NCBI GenBank assembly: GCA_964406775.1
Contig: CAYOSW010000006.1
Coordinates: 1-57,853 of the forward strand
Source of the DNA: JACPKO01 sp964406775
Lineage (GTDB): Bacteria; Patescibacteriota; Microgenomatia; Daviesbacterales; UBA10151
DNA length: 57,853 nucleotides
Direction: 5' to 3'
Under the pieces are notes generated by a model. The model was given only the letters and a program-made list of their open reading frames with translations. It was not told where the DNA came from and made no database searches. The translations under genes and the position numbers were made by a program. This document shows positions 32,656 to 41,339 of the stretch, piece after piece; the stretch's first letter is position 1; each line of letters starts with the position of its first letter.

Positions 32656-33171
32656 TTAAAAAGGTAAATCGTCTAAATTCTCTACTTCTTCTTTTTCCGG
32701 CCTGGGTTTTTTCTCTTCTTCGCTTGCTTCTGATTTCTGACTTTTACTTTCCGTCTTCTTTGCGGGCATCTCGTCTGCGCTTCTTGACGGTACTCCGGCA
32801 GGTTCCGCATCGTGGGAGAACTCACCGAATTCACCGTTCTTGTTGGTCAGAAGAATCATATCTTCTATTACAATCTCGGTAATATAACGGGTCTGCCCTT
32901 CGGGGGTTTCCCAGTTGCGGTTTTGGAGTCTTCCGGAAACAAACACCCTGTTGCCTTTCTTTAAAAGCTGGTTGCAAAGTTCGGCGAGTTTATTCCAAGC
33001 CACACAGCGGTGAAAATCTGCCTCTTCTTTTTTCTCTCCGTCTGAAACAAATGTGCGGTTGGTTGCGATTGTGAAAGTAACTACTGCAGCGCCACTCGGC
33101 GTATAACGCATTTCAGGATCACGGGTCAAATTACCTATTAACTCTACTCTATTCCAAGAACGACTTGCCAT
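32656..33171 (-). CDS. ssb: Single-stranded DNA-binding protein
   Basis: 171 aa. OB fold residues about 1-110 (RSWNRVELIGNLTRDPEMRY, VVTFTIATNR, FHRCVAWNKLAELCNQLLKK), an acidic/Lys-rich disordered linker, and the conserved C-terminal tip NLDDLPF that recruits replication partners. It lies 16 bp after rpsF, the usual arrangement. Confidence 0.97.
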   Translation of the reverse strand: MASRSWNRVELIGNLTRDPEMRYTPSGAAVVTFTIATNRTFVSDGEKKEEADFHRCVAWNKLAELCNQLLKKGNRVFVSGRLQNRNWETPEGQTRYITEIVIEDMILLTNKNGEFGEFSHDAEPAGVPSRSADEMPAKKTESKSQKSEASEEEKKPRPEKEEVENLDDLPF

Positions 33172-33187
33172 TTTTTAATTACACTGC

Positions 33188-33568
33188 TTATTTTTTCTTA
33201 GCCTTGCCTTTAGTTTTATCTTCTTCTTTTATTTCCTCTTTTTCAATAACTTCAACTTTCTCTTCCTTTTTAGCCGGCTTTACTTTTTTTCTCTTCTCTT
33301 CGATTCGGACGATTAAATACCTGATAATATCCTCAGTTAATCTGATATTTTTGTCAAGAGTGATGATTACTGCAGGTTCTGCTTCGAATTCAAAATGAGC
33401 AAAAAATGCCCGGTCAGCGTGCTTTATAGGATATGCAAGAGATCTCATTCCCCAGAGCTCTTCTTTAATTAAATTGCCGAAATGTTTTTTCAGTCCGTCA
33501 AGAACACCGACTCTATCGGTTTCCGAAACCTTCTCGTTAATTAATACGGTCAGCGAATATTTTTGCAT
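33188..33568 (-). CDS. rpsF: Ribosomal protein bS6 with Lys/Glu-rich tail
   Basis: 126 aa. The S6 domain (residues about 1-92) has LKKHFGNLIKEELWGMRSLA, YPIKHADRAFFAHFEFE and IIRYLIVR. A tail of about 30 residues of alternating Lys and Glu (VEVIEKEEIKEEDKTKGKA) follows; E. coli S6 has a different, Glu-only tail. First gene of the operon with ssb, the Tat protein, rpsR, two unknown genes, ctpA and htrA. Confidence 0.95.
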   Translation of the reverse strand: MQKYSLTVLINEKVSETDRVGVLDGLKKHFGNLIKEELWGMRSLAYPIKHADRAFFAHFEFEAEPAVIITLDKNIRLTEDIIRYLIVRIEEKRKKVKPAKKEEKVEVIEKEEIKEEDKTKGKAKKK

Positions 33569-33620
33569 TGGGTAATTTTAACCGTTTATGGGGTAGAATT
33601 CAACACCCGCTTGAGATTGC

Positions 33621-34010
33621 TTATTTTTTGTTAACTGAGGCGGCGTTATTAGCGGAAAAGTCTCCGGGCCTGGTTGTATCTATTGTATTTTGTCCTTTAC
33701 CTAAAACTGTATCCGCCATTCCTGAATTCTGATCAACCCCAACTCCGCTTAAACCGGGTTTGGGATTTCTTTTTTTGTTATCAAGCAGCCTGCGGAGAGG
33801 GAAAGGGTCTCTCGGCTCTTTTTTATTTAGATCCACCATTTTCGGCCCCTCGTCACCTTTTTCACCTTTGTCGGGGACGGTAGTCCGCACAAAACTACTG
33901 CCCTCAGTTCCGGCTCTTTTAGCCTTTAAAACTTCTTCTTCTGCCTCTCCGGGGGCTGAAATTGTACCTATTTGAACTTCCGATGATTCACCTGCCATAT
34001 AAAAGTACAC
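33621..34010 (-). CDS. Small hydrophilic protein, unknown
   Basis: 129 aa (or 125 from the ATG at 33998, MAGESSEVQIG). It is disordered by composition: rich in Gly, Lys, Glu, Asp and Pro (VPDKGEKGDEGPKMVDLNKK), with no membrane part or known domain. It precedes rpsF by 52 bp on the same strand. Length and codon use look like a real gene, function unknown. Confidence 0.55.
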   Translation of the reverse strand: MYFYMAGESSEVQIGTISAPGEAEEEVLKAKRAGTEGSSFVRTTVPDKGEKGDEGPKMVDLNKKEPRDPFPLRRLLDNKKRNPKPGLSGVGVDQNSGMADTVLGKGQNTIDTTRPGDFSANNAASVNKK

Positions 34011-34085
34011 TATCAGAATAAAATTAGAGCGTCAAGGCACGGATATTTTACTTCAGATTAAGTTTATTATATACTATAGGACTCT

Positions 34086-34763
34086 ATGATGTATTCGCCC
34101 GAGGTTATTAATTTACTTACAGCCGGTGAAAAACAGTTAAATGTTTTCGAGTCAAAAGTCCGGGAGCGCGGAGGGAAAATTTCTGTTCTGGTCCATCCGT
34201 TTTTCCAGGAAGATAATCCTGAACTTTGGTACTCCCGCAGACCGGAAACATTCGGTAAAGACAGGGAGCAGTTTTTAAGATCAAGCCTCGTAAACGGTAA
34301 TCCGCTGGTAATTTTTGAAGAAAGAGGGTTTGCCTGGCAGGCTTTACCTAAAAGACTGGGCGCAATTTACCCTGGAGGAACTGTTTATGCGGTAAGAACC
34401 GAACTGGTTACCCCTACCCCTTACAGACCTTATGATATGAATGATGTTACGCGTCTCTTCCGCAGAACGGGCGTCAGATCTATAAAGGTCGGCGGAATAA
34501 TTATGGAACTAATGCCGCTAGACGGCCGGGACGCGGACGAGCATCCGTTTATCGATATGTTTGACCAGCAGCTTTATGACCGCGGAGAATCCGCCAATGA
34601 ATTCTTAAAGCACGGGCTTTTACCTGACGGCTGTGCCGGAATTGCTGCCTGCGAATTTATTCAGGCAGGATTTGAAGTCACACTTCATCCGGTTAGTTCA
34701 CCCTCAAATAAATTGGAAGCGCTGAATTTAAGAAAGAATGCTCGGAAAAATTTAAAGGCTTAA
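34086..34763 (+). CDS. Unknown soluble protein
   Basis: 225 aa, starting MMYSPEVINLLTAGEKQLNV. It appears to be an alpha/beta protein: KISVLVHPFFQED, NPLVIFEERG, GTVYAVRTELV and VRSIKVGGIIMELM are alternating strands, and LLPDGCAGIAACEFIQAG is a conserved-looking Cys-containing loop. Sequence of strands with His-Pro-Phe-Phe near the N terminus is distinctive but no family is recognised. Monocistronic; its stop overlaps the convergent gene by 4 bp. Confidence 0.65.
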   Translation: MMYSPEVINLLTAGEKQLNVFESKVRERGGKISVLVHPFFQEDNPELWYSRRPETFGKDREQFLRSSLVNGNPLVIFEERGFAWQALPKRLGAIYPGGTVYAVRTELVTPTPYRPYDMNDVTRLFRRTGVRSIKVGGIIMELMPLDGRDADEHPFIDMFDQQLYDRGESANEFLKHGLLPDGCAGIAACEFIQAGFEVTLHPVSSPSNKLEALNLRKNARKNLKA

Positions 34764-35254
34764 CCTTCATTATAGTAACTGTAGATTTTCTGCTGAGCCC
34801 TGTACCGTAAATATGCACCCTGAACCGCAAAGGCAAACCCCAGAGCCATTCCTACTGCGTCTCCCAGTAAGCGGTTCTTAGGCTTGGTCAAATCGCCGTC
34901 ATAACTTCTAACACCGGCTTCAACCTCTTTTTGATATCTGACATCATTAAAAAATCCCTGAACAGCCATCAGTCGTTTATCTGCCGCATCTGAAGGCAGG
35001 TTATTTCTTCTGGCGATATATAAATCGATCAGGGCTGATTCTCTCTCAATGCTTGCGGCAATTATCTGAGTTTGGGTAGCGCGTACTGGAAGTACCCTGT
35101 TAAGTTCTTTTTGGATATCATATTCACCCCAAAGCGCATCAACCGCACCCATCACAAAAAGACCGGCGCCTATGGCCATTCCCCATCTGCTATGTTCTTC
35201 AAGCTCAAAAGCTCTATCAAGTTCTTTCTCGGGATCACTTTCCTTTTTCGGCAT
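34760..35254 (-). CDS. Small membrane protein, unknown
   Basis: 164 aa. Two hydrophobic segments, near residue 27 (WGMAIGAGLFVMGAVDALWG) and near 130 (GDAVGMALGFAFAVQGAYL), flank a helical charged middle (IIAASIERESALIDLYIARR). The layout is a membrane hairpin with a soluble coiled domain between. No family recognised. It is alone between ychF and the convergent unknown gene. Confidence 0.6.
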   Translation of the reverse strand: MPKKESDPEKELDRAFELEEHSRWGMAIGAGLFVMGAVDALWGEYDIQKELNRVLPVRATQTQIIAASIERESALIDLYIARRNNLPSDAADKRLMAVQGFFNDVRYQKEVEAGVRSYDGDLTKPKNRLLGDAVGMALGFAFAVQGAYLRYRAQQKIYSYYNEG

Positions 35255-35293
35255 TTGAATATTATAGGATATTTGATGCGGATATACAAATCT

Positions 35294-36391
35294 TCAGGAG
35301 CCAATTAAAAACTCAACTACATCACCGTCTTTCATCTCATAATCTTTTCCCTCTGTCCTGACCCATCCTTTTGCTTTAGCGGAAGCCATACTACCGGCCT
35401 CAATTAATTGATCATAAGAAACAACCTGCGCCCTGATGAATTTTTTAATAAAATCTGTATGAATTACGCCTGCAGTATCGGGAGCCTTCATACCCGTTTT
35501 AAAAGTCCAGGCCTTCACTTCTTTTTTGCCTGCGGTTAAAAACGAAGCGAGTCCCAACAGCGAGTAAGCTTTTTTAATTAGTCTTTCTAACCCGGGCTCC
35601 TTAATCCCGAGCTCCGCTAAATATTCTTTTTTCTCCTCATCCGAAAGTTCGGATAACTCCTCTTCTATTTTTGCCGAAACCACCATCTCGTTACCGTTTG
35701 CCGTTTCGTGCTCCATCCTATGCGCGTAAGAACCCTCATCAACGTTAAAAACGTAAAGGATTGGTTTTATTGTTAAAAGAGGTAAGGTCGAAAACCATAG
35801 TTTTAAACGCTCATCCCCTACTTCGTATTTACCCAACATCCTCCCCTGCTCAAGCTCCCCTTTTATTAAATTTAAAATTTCCAGTTTCTGGGTTTCAAGC
35901 GGATCTTTTGAGCCACGCATTGTTTTTTCCTGACCTGTAATTAATTTTTCCAAAACCTGAAGATCTGCTAAAGCCAGTTCGGTTTCTATTGTCTCCCTGT
36001 CATTTTTCGGATCGGTGCTCCCCTCGCGGACGATATTTGCGTCGGTAAAATCCCTTAAGACGTGGATTATTGCGTCGACTTCGCGGATGTGCGAGAGGAA
36101 TTGGTTTCCGAGCCCCGCGCCCGTTGAGGCGCCCTTAACAAGCCCGGCGATATCCACAAACTCGATCGTCGCATTGATAACCGGAGGAAGCGAATCCATC
36201 TTCTCCTCGGTTTTAGTAATTTCCGCCAGCTTCAAAAGCCGTTCGTCAGGAACAGCCACAATCCCGGTATTCGGTTCAATAGTTGCAAATGGATAATTCG
36301 CACTAAGTGCCACCCGCTTCTTCAAAAGCGAGTTAAACAAAGTACTTTTACCAACATTCGGGAGACCCACAATCCCAACTTTTAAACTCAT
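35294..36391 (-). CDS. ychF: YchF/OLA1-type translation-associated GTPase
   Basis: 365 aa. G1 is VGLPNVGKSTLFN, G3 region VDIAGLVKGASTGAGLGNQF, the G4 motif NVDEG departs from NKxD as in the YchF/OLA1 ATP-preferring group, and the C-terminal TGS domain is present (TAGVIHTDFIKKFIRAQVVS, end YEMKDGDVVEFLIG). It binds the ribosome and hydrolyses ATP or GTP; involved in stress responses. Full length for the family. Confidence 0.96.
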   Translation of the reverse strand: MSLKVGIVGLPNVGKSTLFNSLLKKRVALSANYPFATIEPNTGIVAVPDERLLKLAEITKTEEKMDSLPPVINATIEFVDIAGLVKGASTGAGLGNQFLSHIREVDAIIHVLRDFTDANIVREGSTDPKNDRETIETELALADLQVLEKLITGQEKTMRGSKDPLETQKLEILNLIKGELEQGRMLGKYEVGDERLKLWFSTLPLLTIKPILYVFNVDEGSYAHRMEHETANGNEMVVSAKIEEELSELSDEEKKEYLAELGIKEPGLERLIKKAYSLLGLASFLTAGKKEVKAWTFKTGMKAPDTAGVIHTDFIKKFIRAQVVSYDQLIEAGSMASAKAKGWVRTEGKDYEMKDGDVVEFLIGS

Positions 36392-36460
36392 TCGTGAATT
36401 TTAACAGGAATAATAAGAAAACAGAACTCATCTGATATACTTATTTTCTGCCTATGATCA

Positions 36461-37324
36461 ATGAGATTTATTTATCTTCTGGCAATTATTATAGCCTTCG
36501 CTCAATTTGCCATTGTAGTTTTATTGGTTAATGTTCTCCACAGCTTTTCTACTCAATCATTCAACATCACATCAGGATTTGTCAGCGAATGGTTAACTGC
36601 ACTGGCAACATTATTTGCTGCAGGTGTTGCTCTTTTTGGTATTTTTTATACTAACTCAGCAGAAAGTAAACGCAGACGCGAAGAGAAACGCACTGATAAA
36701 TTCTACGATCATCGAAATACGATCGTCCAACTCGAACACGAAATTATTCCCATTCGCGTCAGAATGTTTCGGAATCTAAGTGTTTTAAAAGATGCCCTTG
36801 ATAACACCAATCCTTCTCGTACGCGATTGATTCTGAGATTCGATAAACTTAATATAAGCGCTGGCTTAAGTTTAAAACTACTTAGCTTAGATCTTATAAA
36901 TAAGTATTCTGAATTATATTCATTGCTTGAAACTATAAATTCAGATTTTGATTATATCGAACGAATGGTTACATCACTTCAAAACAGGAAGGAGTTGACT
37001 ATAGAACAAACATTAAGTTTAGAGCAAGCATATATAACTATGCTCCCGTATATTCTTGATCAATGCGAAAGAGCTGACAGTAAGTCTCTTAAGCTGCTTA
37101 CCATATGTAAACTAGCTTTAGCAAAAGATACTGAAACTCAGCTTAAAAATTATCAAAAGAAAGGGGGTGAGATTATTTACAGCATAAGAGAGGAGGAGCT
37201 TAAGTTGAAAAATGCTGAAATTGAAGAAGAGGAACAACTTCCTGAAAAAGACGGCGAGCCGCGTCCTAAGTTTGTCTCTCTTTACTTAGATATAGTAAAA
37301 GTCCCCTTACCTAACCCTGTCTAA
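36461..37324 (+). CDS. Membrane-anchored coiled-coil protein, unknown
   Basis: 287 aa. Two membrane helices at the N terminus (LLAIIIAFAQFAIVVLLVNV; WLTALATLFAAGVALFGIFY) are followed by a long charged helical cytosolic part (NSAESKRRREEKRTDKFYDH onward). This layout is common in proteins of unknown function near defence or secretion genes, but nothing else here supports a defence role. It is monocistronic, and ends 10 bp before the stop of the convergent LysM protein gene. Confidence 0.6.
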   Translation: MRFIYLLAIIIAFAQFAIVVLLVNVLHSFSTQSFNITSGFVSEWLTALATLFAAGVALFGIFYTNSAESKRRREEKRTDKFYDHRNTIVQLEHEIIPIRVRMFRNLSVLKDALDNTNPSRTRLILRFDKLNISAGLSLKLLSLDLINKYSELYSLLETINSDFDYIERMVTSLQNRKELTIEQTLSLEQAYITMLPYILDQCERADSKSLKLLTICKLALAKDTETQLKNYQKKGGEIIYSIREEELKLKNAEIEEEEQLPEKDGEPRPKFVSLYLDIVKVPLPNPV

Positions 37325-37334
37325 TATTTCATAG

Positions 37335-38938
37335 CTATTTACAAACGCGAATCGTCTGGCCAATTTGAAGAACCGAAACCCCGGGATTTAAACTAACCAG
37401 CTCCCCAAACCTGCTCCCCCTGCCTAGCTCCTTCTCCGCAATCCTCCAAAATGAATCCCCTTCCTGTACAACATAAGAGCAACTCTCCGGAGTCTTAGAA
37501 ACCCCCGCAACCGCTTGCCCCGAAGACTTAGAAGTAATCAAGGACGGATTAGAACTAAACGGATTTAAATTAGCAAAAAACTGCGTAATATTAGCCTCTC
37601 TTCCTTTAGTTTTAATAGACTTCACACTGCTCCAACCCCCGGCATTACAACCATTAACCGCCTGAACTTTAAAGTAGTACGTCGTATTAGGCGAAAGGCC
37701 GGAAACAGTCCTTCCTATAGTCCAAAGGTTACCGGAATATCCAAACAAATCCCCATATTGATTTGCATTAGAATCCAGTCCATAACTTACGTTATATCCT
37801 GAACTTCCGCTGACTGTTGAAAAATACAAATTTGCATAAGTTCCTGCCGTATCAATTTTAAAAAGGTCCGGCACCCCGGCGGGAGTGGAAGCATTACAAT
37901 TCGGAGGATCAGTTGTAGACGGAGGATGGTAAACGGGTTGGGATGGAGGATATGGATTAGAGCCTAAATACGCCCTACCGTCGCAGACAACTGCAACCAG
38001 CACCTGACCATCTCTGGAAATAGCACCTCCATTCCAAGTTTGATCCGTATCACCCAAAGGCTGAGTCTCAGTCCAGGTGCCCCCTGTGTCTGTTGATATA
38101 TAAAGCCTTAGGCTGTTTGAAACAAACATAGTTCTTCCGTCTGAGGAAATGGACGCGATACTCCAAGTTGCATCATTATCTCCTGCAGGCTGAAGCTCTT
38201 CCCAGGTATCTCCACCGGTTAGTGACCGGTAAAGCCTGCCGTTAAGAGCGCCTGCCAAAACTGTCTGGCCGGTAAGCCCAAGCGAATTCCATTGAACATC
38301 AATATCTCCTGCAGGCCTGACCTCAGCCCAATTATCCCCACCATCAGTTGATCTATATAATCTGGAACTATCTATTCCTGCAAACATTGTCTGTCCATCG
38401 GAAGACACAATACTAGTCCTCCATTCCTGGTTGGTATTTCCAACCGGCCGTACTTCTGCCCAATCACTACCGGCATTAATCGATCTGTACAATCTACCAT
38501 TATTAACACCCGCCAAAAGAATTTGGCCATCAGAAGACATACTTGTGGTATACCACCTCAGATCACTATCCCCTCCCGGCCGGGTCTCAGTCCAACTATC
38601 TCCACCGTTAGTTGTTATATAAAGCCTATTATTTAGTACGCCGGCTAATATAATTTGACCGTTTGAAGACATACTTACGGGAAGCCAATTCCAATCAAAA
38701 TCACCGTCAGGCTGAGTTTCTGCCCAAGTATCCCCGCCATCTTCTGACAAGTAGAGACCTCCGTTTTGGGAACCAACAATTATTATCTGGCCGTCTGAGG
38801 ACATAGCTACCGGAGTCCAGGGATTATCGGTATTTCCGGCCGGTTGTTTTCGAACCAAGTTACGGCAGCCTGAACAGAAGTAGTAAAAAAGATTGAGATT
38901 AATATAAAGGCTAAGGAGAGTAAAACAATTTTCCTCAC
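37335..38938 (-). pseudogene. Secreted propeller-Fn3-LysM protein, single-base frameshift near N terminus
   Basis: The downstream frame (37335-38858) lacks a start signal and a signal peptide, while the overlapping upstream frame gives a fine signal peptide (RKIVLLSLAFILISIFFTTSVQAA) with a GTG at 38938. They join if one A is restored in the AAAA run at 38847-38850, giving WFEKQPAGN, which fits the repeat. About seven repeats of W-x-E-x2-P-x-G-[DN]-x-D-x2-W with DGQ and GRLYRS motifs suggest a seven-bladed BNR/YCF48-like propeller, then an Fn3 domain (about 305-420 of the longer frame) and a C-terminal LysM (CSYVVQEGDSFWRIAEKELG). It would bind peptidoglycan or glycan at the surface. Confidence 0.8.
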
Positions 38939-39098
38939 AATTTCAGTATATAAAACGGCCTTCAGGTAATACAACAGTATCAAACCGGAACGTATTCCAT
39001 TCGCACAGAATTTAAACAAATATAAGGTTAAATTCTAAGGTTGGGACTGCCTAGTATTATTTTGGAGATACAGGACATAAAAGGTATAATTAAAATTT

Positions 39099-41324
39099 AT
39101 GAAGCAAATTATTGCCGCCGTGCTAATAATTGTCGCTATCATAAGCCTGATTGTTATCGCCTTTACAGTTAACCAAGTCAGTTATGAGCAGCAAAGACTT
39201 CAATCCGATCTTCAATACCGTTCTACCCTTCTGGCTGACAGTTTAAAAGAAACGATTGAGCCTAACTTCATCAATAAATCCGATGACTATCTTCAAAGTG
39301 TTGTTGAACGGTTTACAAGTAAGGAGCGATTTGCAGGGCTAGGTATTTATGATAATAAAAACCAGATAATAGCTCTCTCTTCAACCCTTCCCGAATCGAC
39401 GTCTGCAGCTTCTGAAATAGTAGCTAATGCAATGGATGAAGATAAGCCAAGTGGAGATTTCGCCTCACTAGATAATAAAAAAATTTATCTCCTTGCAGTT
39501 CCTTTACATAATAACAAAAGTGTTGTCGGGGCTATGCTTATTGCCCAAAATGCAAATTACATTGATGACCGACTGTTTGAAATTTGGCGAAATAATCTGA
39601 TCCGTCTTTTGATCCAGGCATCACTTTTATCTTTGGCTACGATATTACTAATCAGGTGGATTATTTATGAGCCTATTAAAGGACTTGTAGATAACATCAA
39701 GTTAGCCCGTATGGGTCAAGCCGGTAAAAATCCTAAAAATCTAGCCGGATCATTTTTCTTCCGTCCGTTGATTAAAGAAATTTCCAATATGCGCGATAGT
39801 CTTATGGAAGCAAGGGGGTCTGCCAGCGAGGAAGCCAGGTTGAGACTCGAGAAACTAGATTCTCCTTGGACCTCGCAAAGATTGAAGGAATTTATTAAAG
39901 ATATCTTAAAAGGCAGGCAAATATTTATGGTCTCCAACCGAGAGCCATATATTCATACAAAGAACGGGGGTAAAATTACTTACTATTTTCCCGCCAGTGG
40001 AATGGCAACTGCGATCGAGCCTGTTATGCAGGCCTGCGGCGGTACTTGGATAGCTCACGGTAGCGGAGATGCTGATAAATTAGTCGTTGATAAGAATGAC
40101 CGGATAAGCGTTCCGCCTGATGAGCCTAAATATACTTTAAAACGGGTCTGGCTTACACCGGAGGAAGAAAATGGTTATTATTACGGATTCTCCAATGAAG
40201 GTTTATGGCCGTTATGCCACATAGCCCACAACAGGCCGATCTTTAAAAAAGAGGATTGGGTTGAGTATCAAAGAGTAAACCGCAAATTTGCCGAGGCTGT
40301 ATTAGCTGAAACAAAAAATCAGGACAGGCCAATTGTTTTGATTCAGGATTTCCATCTTAGCTTAGTTCCGAGGATGGTTAAGGAGAAAAAACCCGGCGCA
40401 GTTGTTGGAATATTTTGGCATATCCCCTGGCCTAATCCCGAATCATTCAGCATTTGCCCCTGGAAAAAAGAGATTTTAGACGGAATTCTCGGTGCTGACC
40501 TCATAGGGTTCCATACTCAACTCCACTGTAATAATTTTATAGAAACAGTAGGCCGCGAATTAGAATCCTTGATTGATTTTGAACGATTTACCATAACCCG
40601 TAACAATCATAGCTCTTATATCAAGCCCTTCCCTATTAGTATTTCCTTCCCAAACGGCAATAAAAACTCTCCTGAACCTAATGAGAAAGCCGATCTGATG
40701 AAGGATTTGGGTATTAAAAGCAAATATATCGGCTTAGGTGTTGAGCGGCTTGATTATACGAAAGGAATTTTAGAACGTTTTAAATCAATTGAGATATTCT
40801 TAACAAAATATCCAACCTACCGCGAAAACTTCACCTTCGTCCAGATTGCTGCGCCTAGCCGAACTAAAGTTAAAAAATACCGTGATTTTGCGGTTGAAGT
40901 CAGGGATGAGGCAAAGAGAATTAATCAATTATTTGAAACTGATAAATGGAAACCAATCTTACTTCTGGAAAAACATCACAATCATGAAGAAATCCAGAAG
41001 TTCTTCAGGTCAGCCGATTTCTGTATGGTTTCGTCACTCCACGATGGAATGAATTTAGTAGCTAAGGAATTTGCTGCCGCCCGGGATGATGAAAAAGGGG
41101 TTCTAATTTTAAGCCAATTCACTGGTGCCTCAAGAGACCTAAAAAGCGCTTTAATTGTCAACCCTTATAACGGTGAACAATCGGCTGATGCCATTAAAGA
41201 AGCTCTAGAGATGCCGCTTAGAGAGCAAACTAAAAGGATGCACGAGATGAGAGAAAATATTAAAAACTACAATGTATATAGGTGGTCTGCCGAACTTCTT
41301 AAAACAATAGTTGGTTTGGGTTAG
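39099..41324 (+). CDS. Trehalose-6-phosphate synthase fused to a membrane Cache/HAMP-like sensor
   Basis: 741 aa. Residues 3-25 and about 165-187 are membrane helices around a 140-residue extracellular domain with a Cache-like pattern (ETIEPNFINKSDDYLQSVVE, GLGIYDNKNQIIALSS). Residues about 188-240 look like a HAMP-type linker (EPIKGLVDNIKLARMGQAG). A GT20 domain follows (273-738) with FMVSNREPY, QDFHLSLVPRM, FWHIPWPNPE, VERLDYTKGILERF and SLHDGMNLVAKEF, so the donor and acceptor residues appear intact. It should make trehalose-6-phosphate from a nucleotide-glucose and glucose-6-phosphate. Coupling of GT20 to a receptor-like module is unusual; synthesis may be gated by an external signal. The gene heads the cassette, 15 bp before the glycosidase. 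Confidence 0.88.
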   Translation: MKQIIAAVLIIVAIISLIVIAFTVNQVSYEQQRLQSDLQYRSTLLADSLKETIEPNFINKSDDYLQSVVERFTSKERFAGLGIYDNKNQIIALSSTLPESTSAASEIVANAMDEDKPSGDFASLDNKKIYLLAVPLHNNKSVVGAMLIAQNANYIDDRLFEIWRNNLIRLLIQASLLSLATILLIRWIIYEPIKGLVDNIKLARMGQAGKNPKNLAGSFFFRPLIKEISNMRDSLMEARGSASEEARLRLEKLDSPWTSQRLKEFIKDILKGRQIFMVSNREPYIHTKNGGKITYYFPASGMATAIEPVMQACGGTWIAHGSGDADKLVVDKNDRISVPPDEPKYTLKRVWLTPEEENGYYYGFSNEGLWPLCHIAHNRPIFKKEDWVEYQRVNRKFAEAVLAETKNQDRPIVLIQDFHLSLVPRMVKEKKPGAVVGIFWHIPWPNPESFSICPWKKEILDGILGADLIGFHTQLHCNNFIETVGRELESLIDFERFTITRNNHSSYIKPFPISISFPNGNKNSPEPNEKADLMKDLGIKSKYIGLGVERLDYTKGILERFKSIEIFLTKYPTYRENFTFVQIAAPSRTKVKKYRDFAVEVRDEAKRINQLFETDKWKPILLLEKHHNHEEIQKFFRSADFCMVSSLHDGMNLVAKEFAAARDDEKGVLILSQFTGASRDLKSALIVNPYNGEQSADAIKEALEMPLREQTKRMHEMRENIKNYNVYRWSAELLKTIVGLG

Positions 41325-41339
41325 TATGAAAGATTCCCT

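Noticed and set aside
36461..37324. Defence-type membrane effector
   Set aside because: Two TM helices plus a coiled tail are too generic, and no partner nuclease or sensor is next to it.
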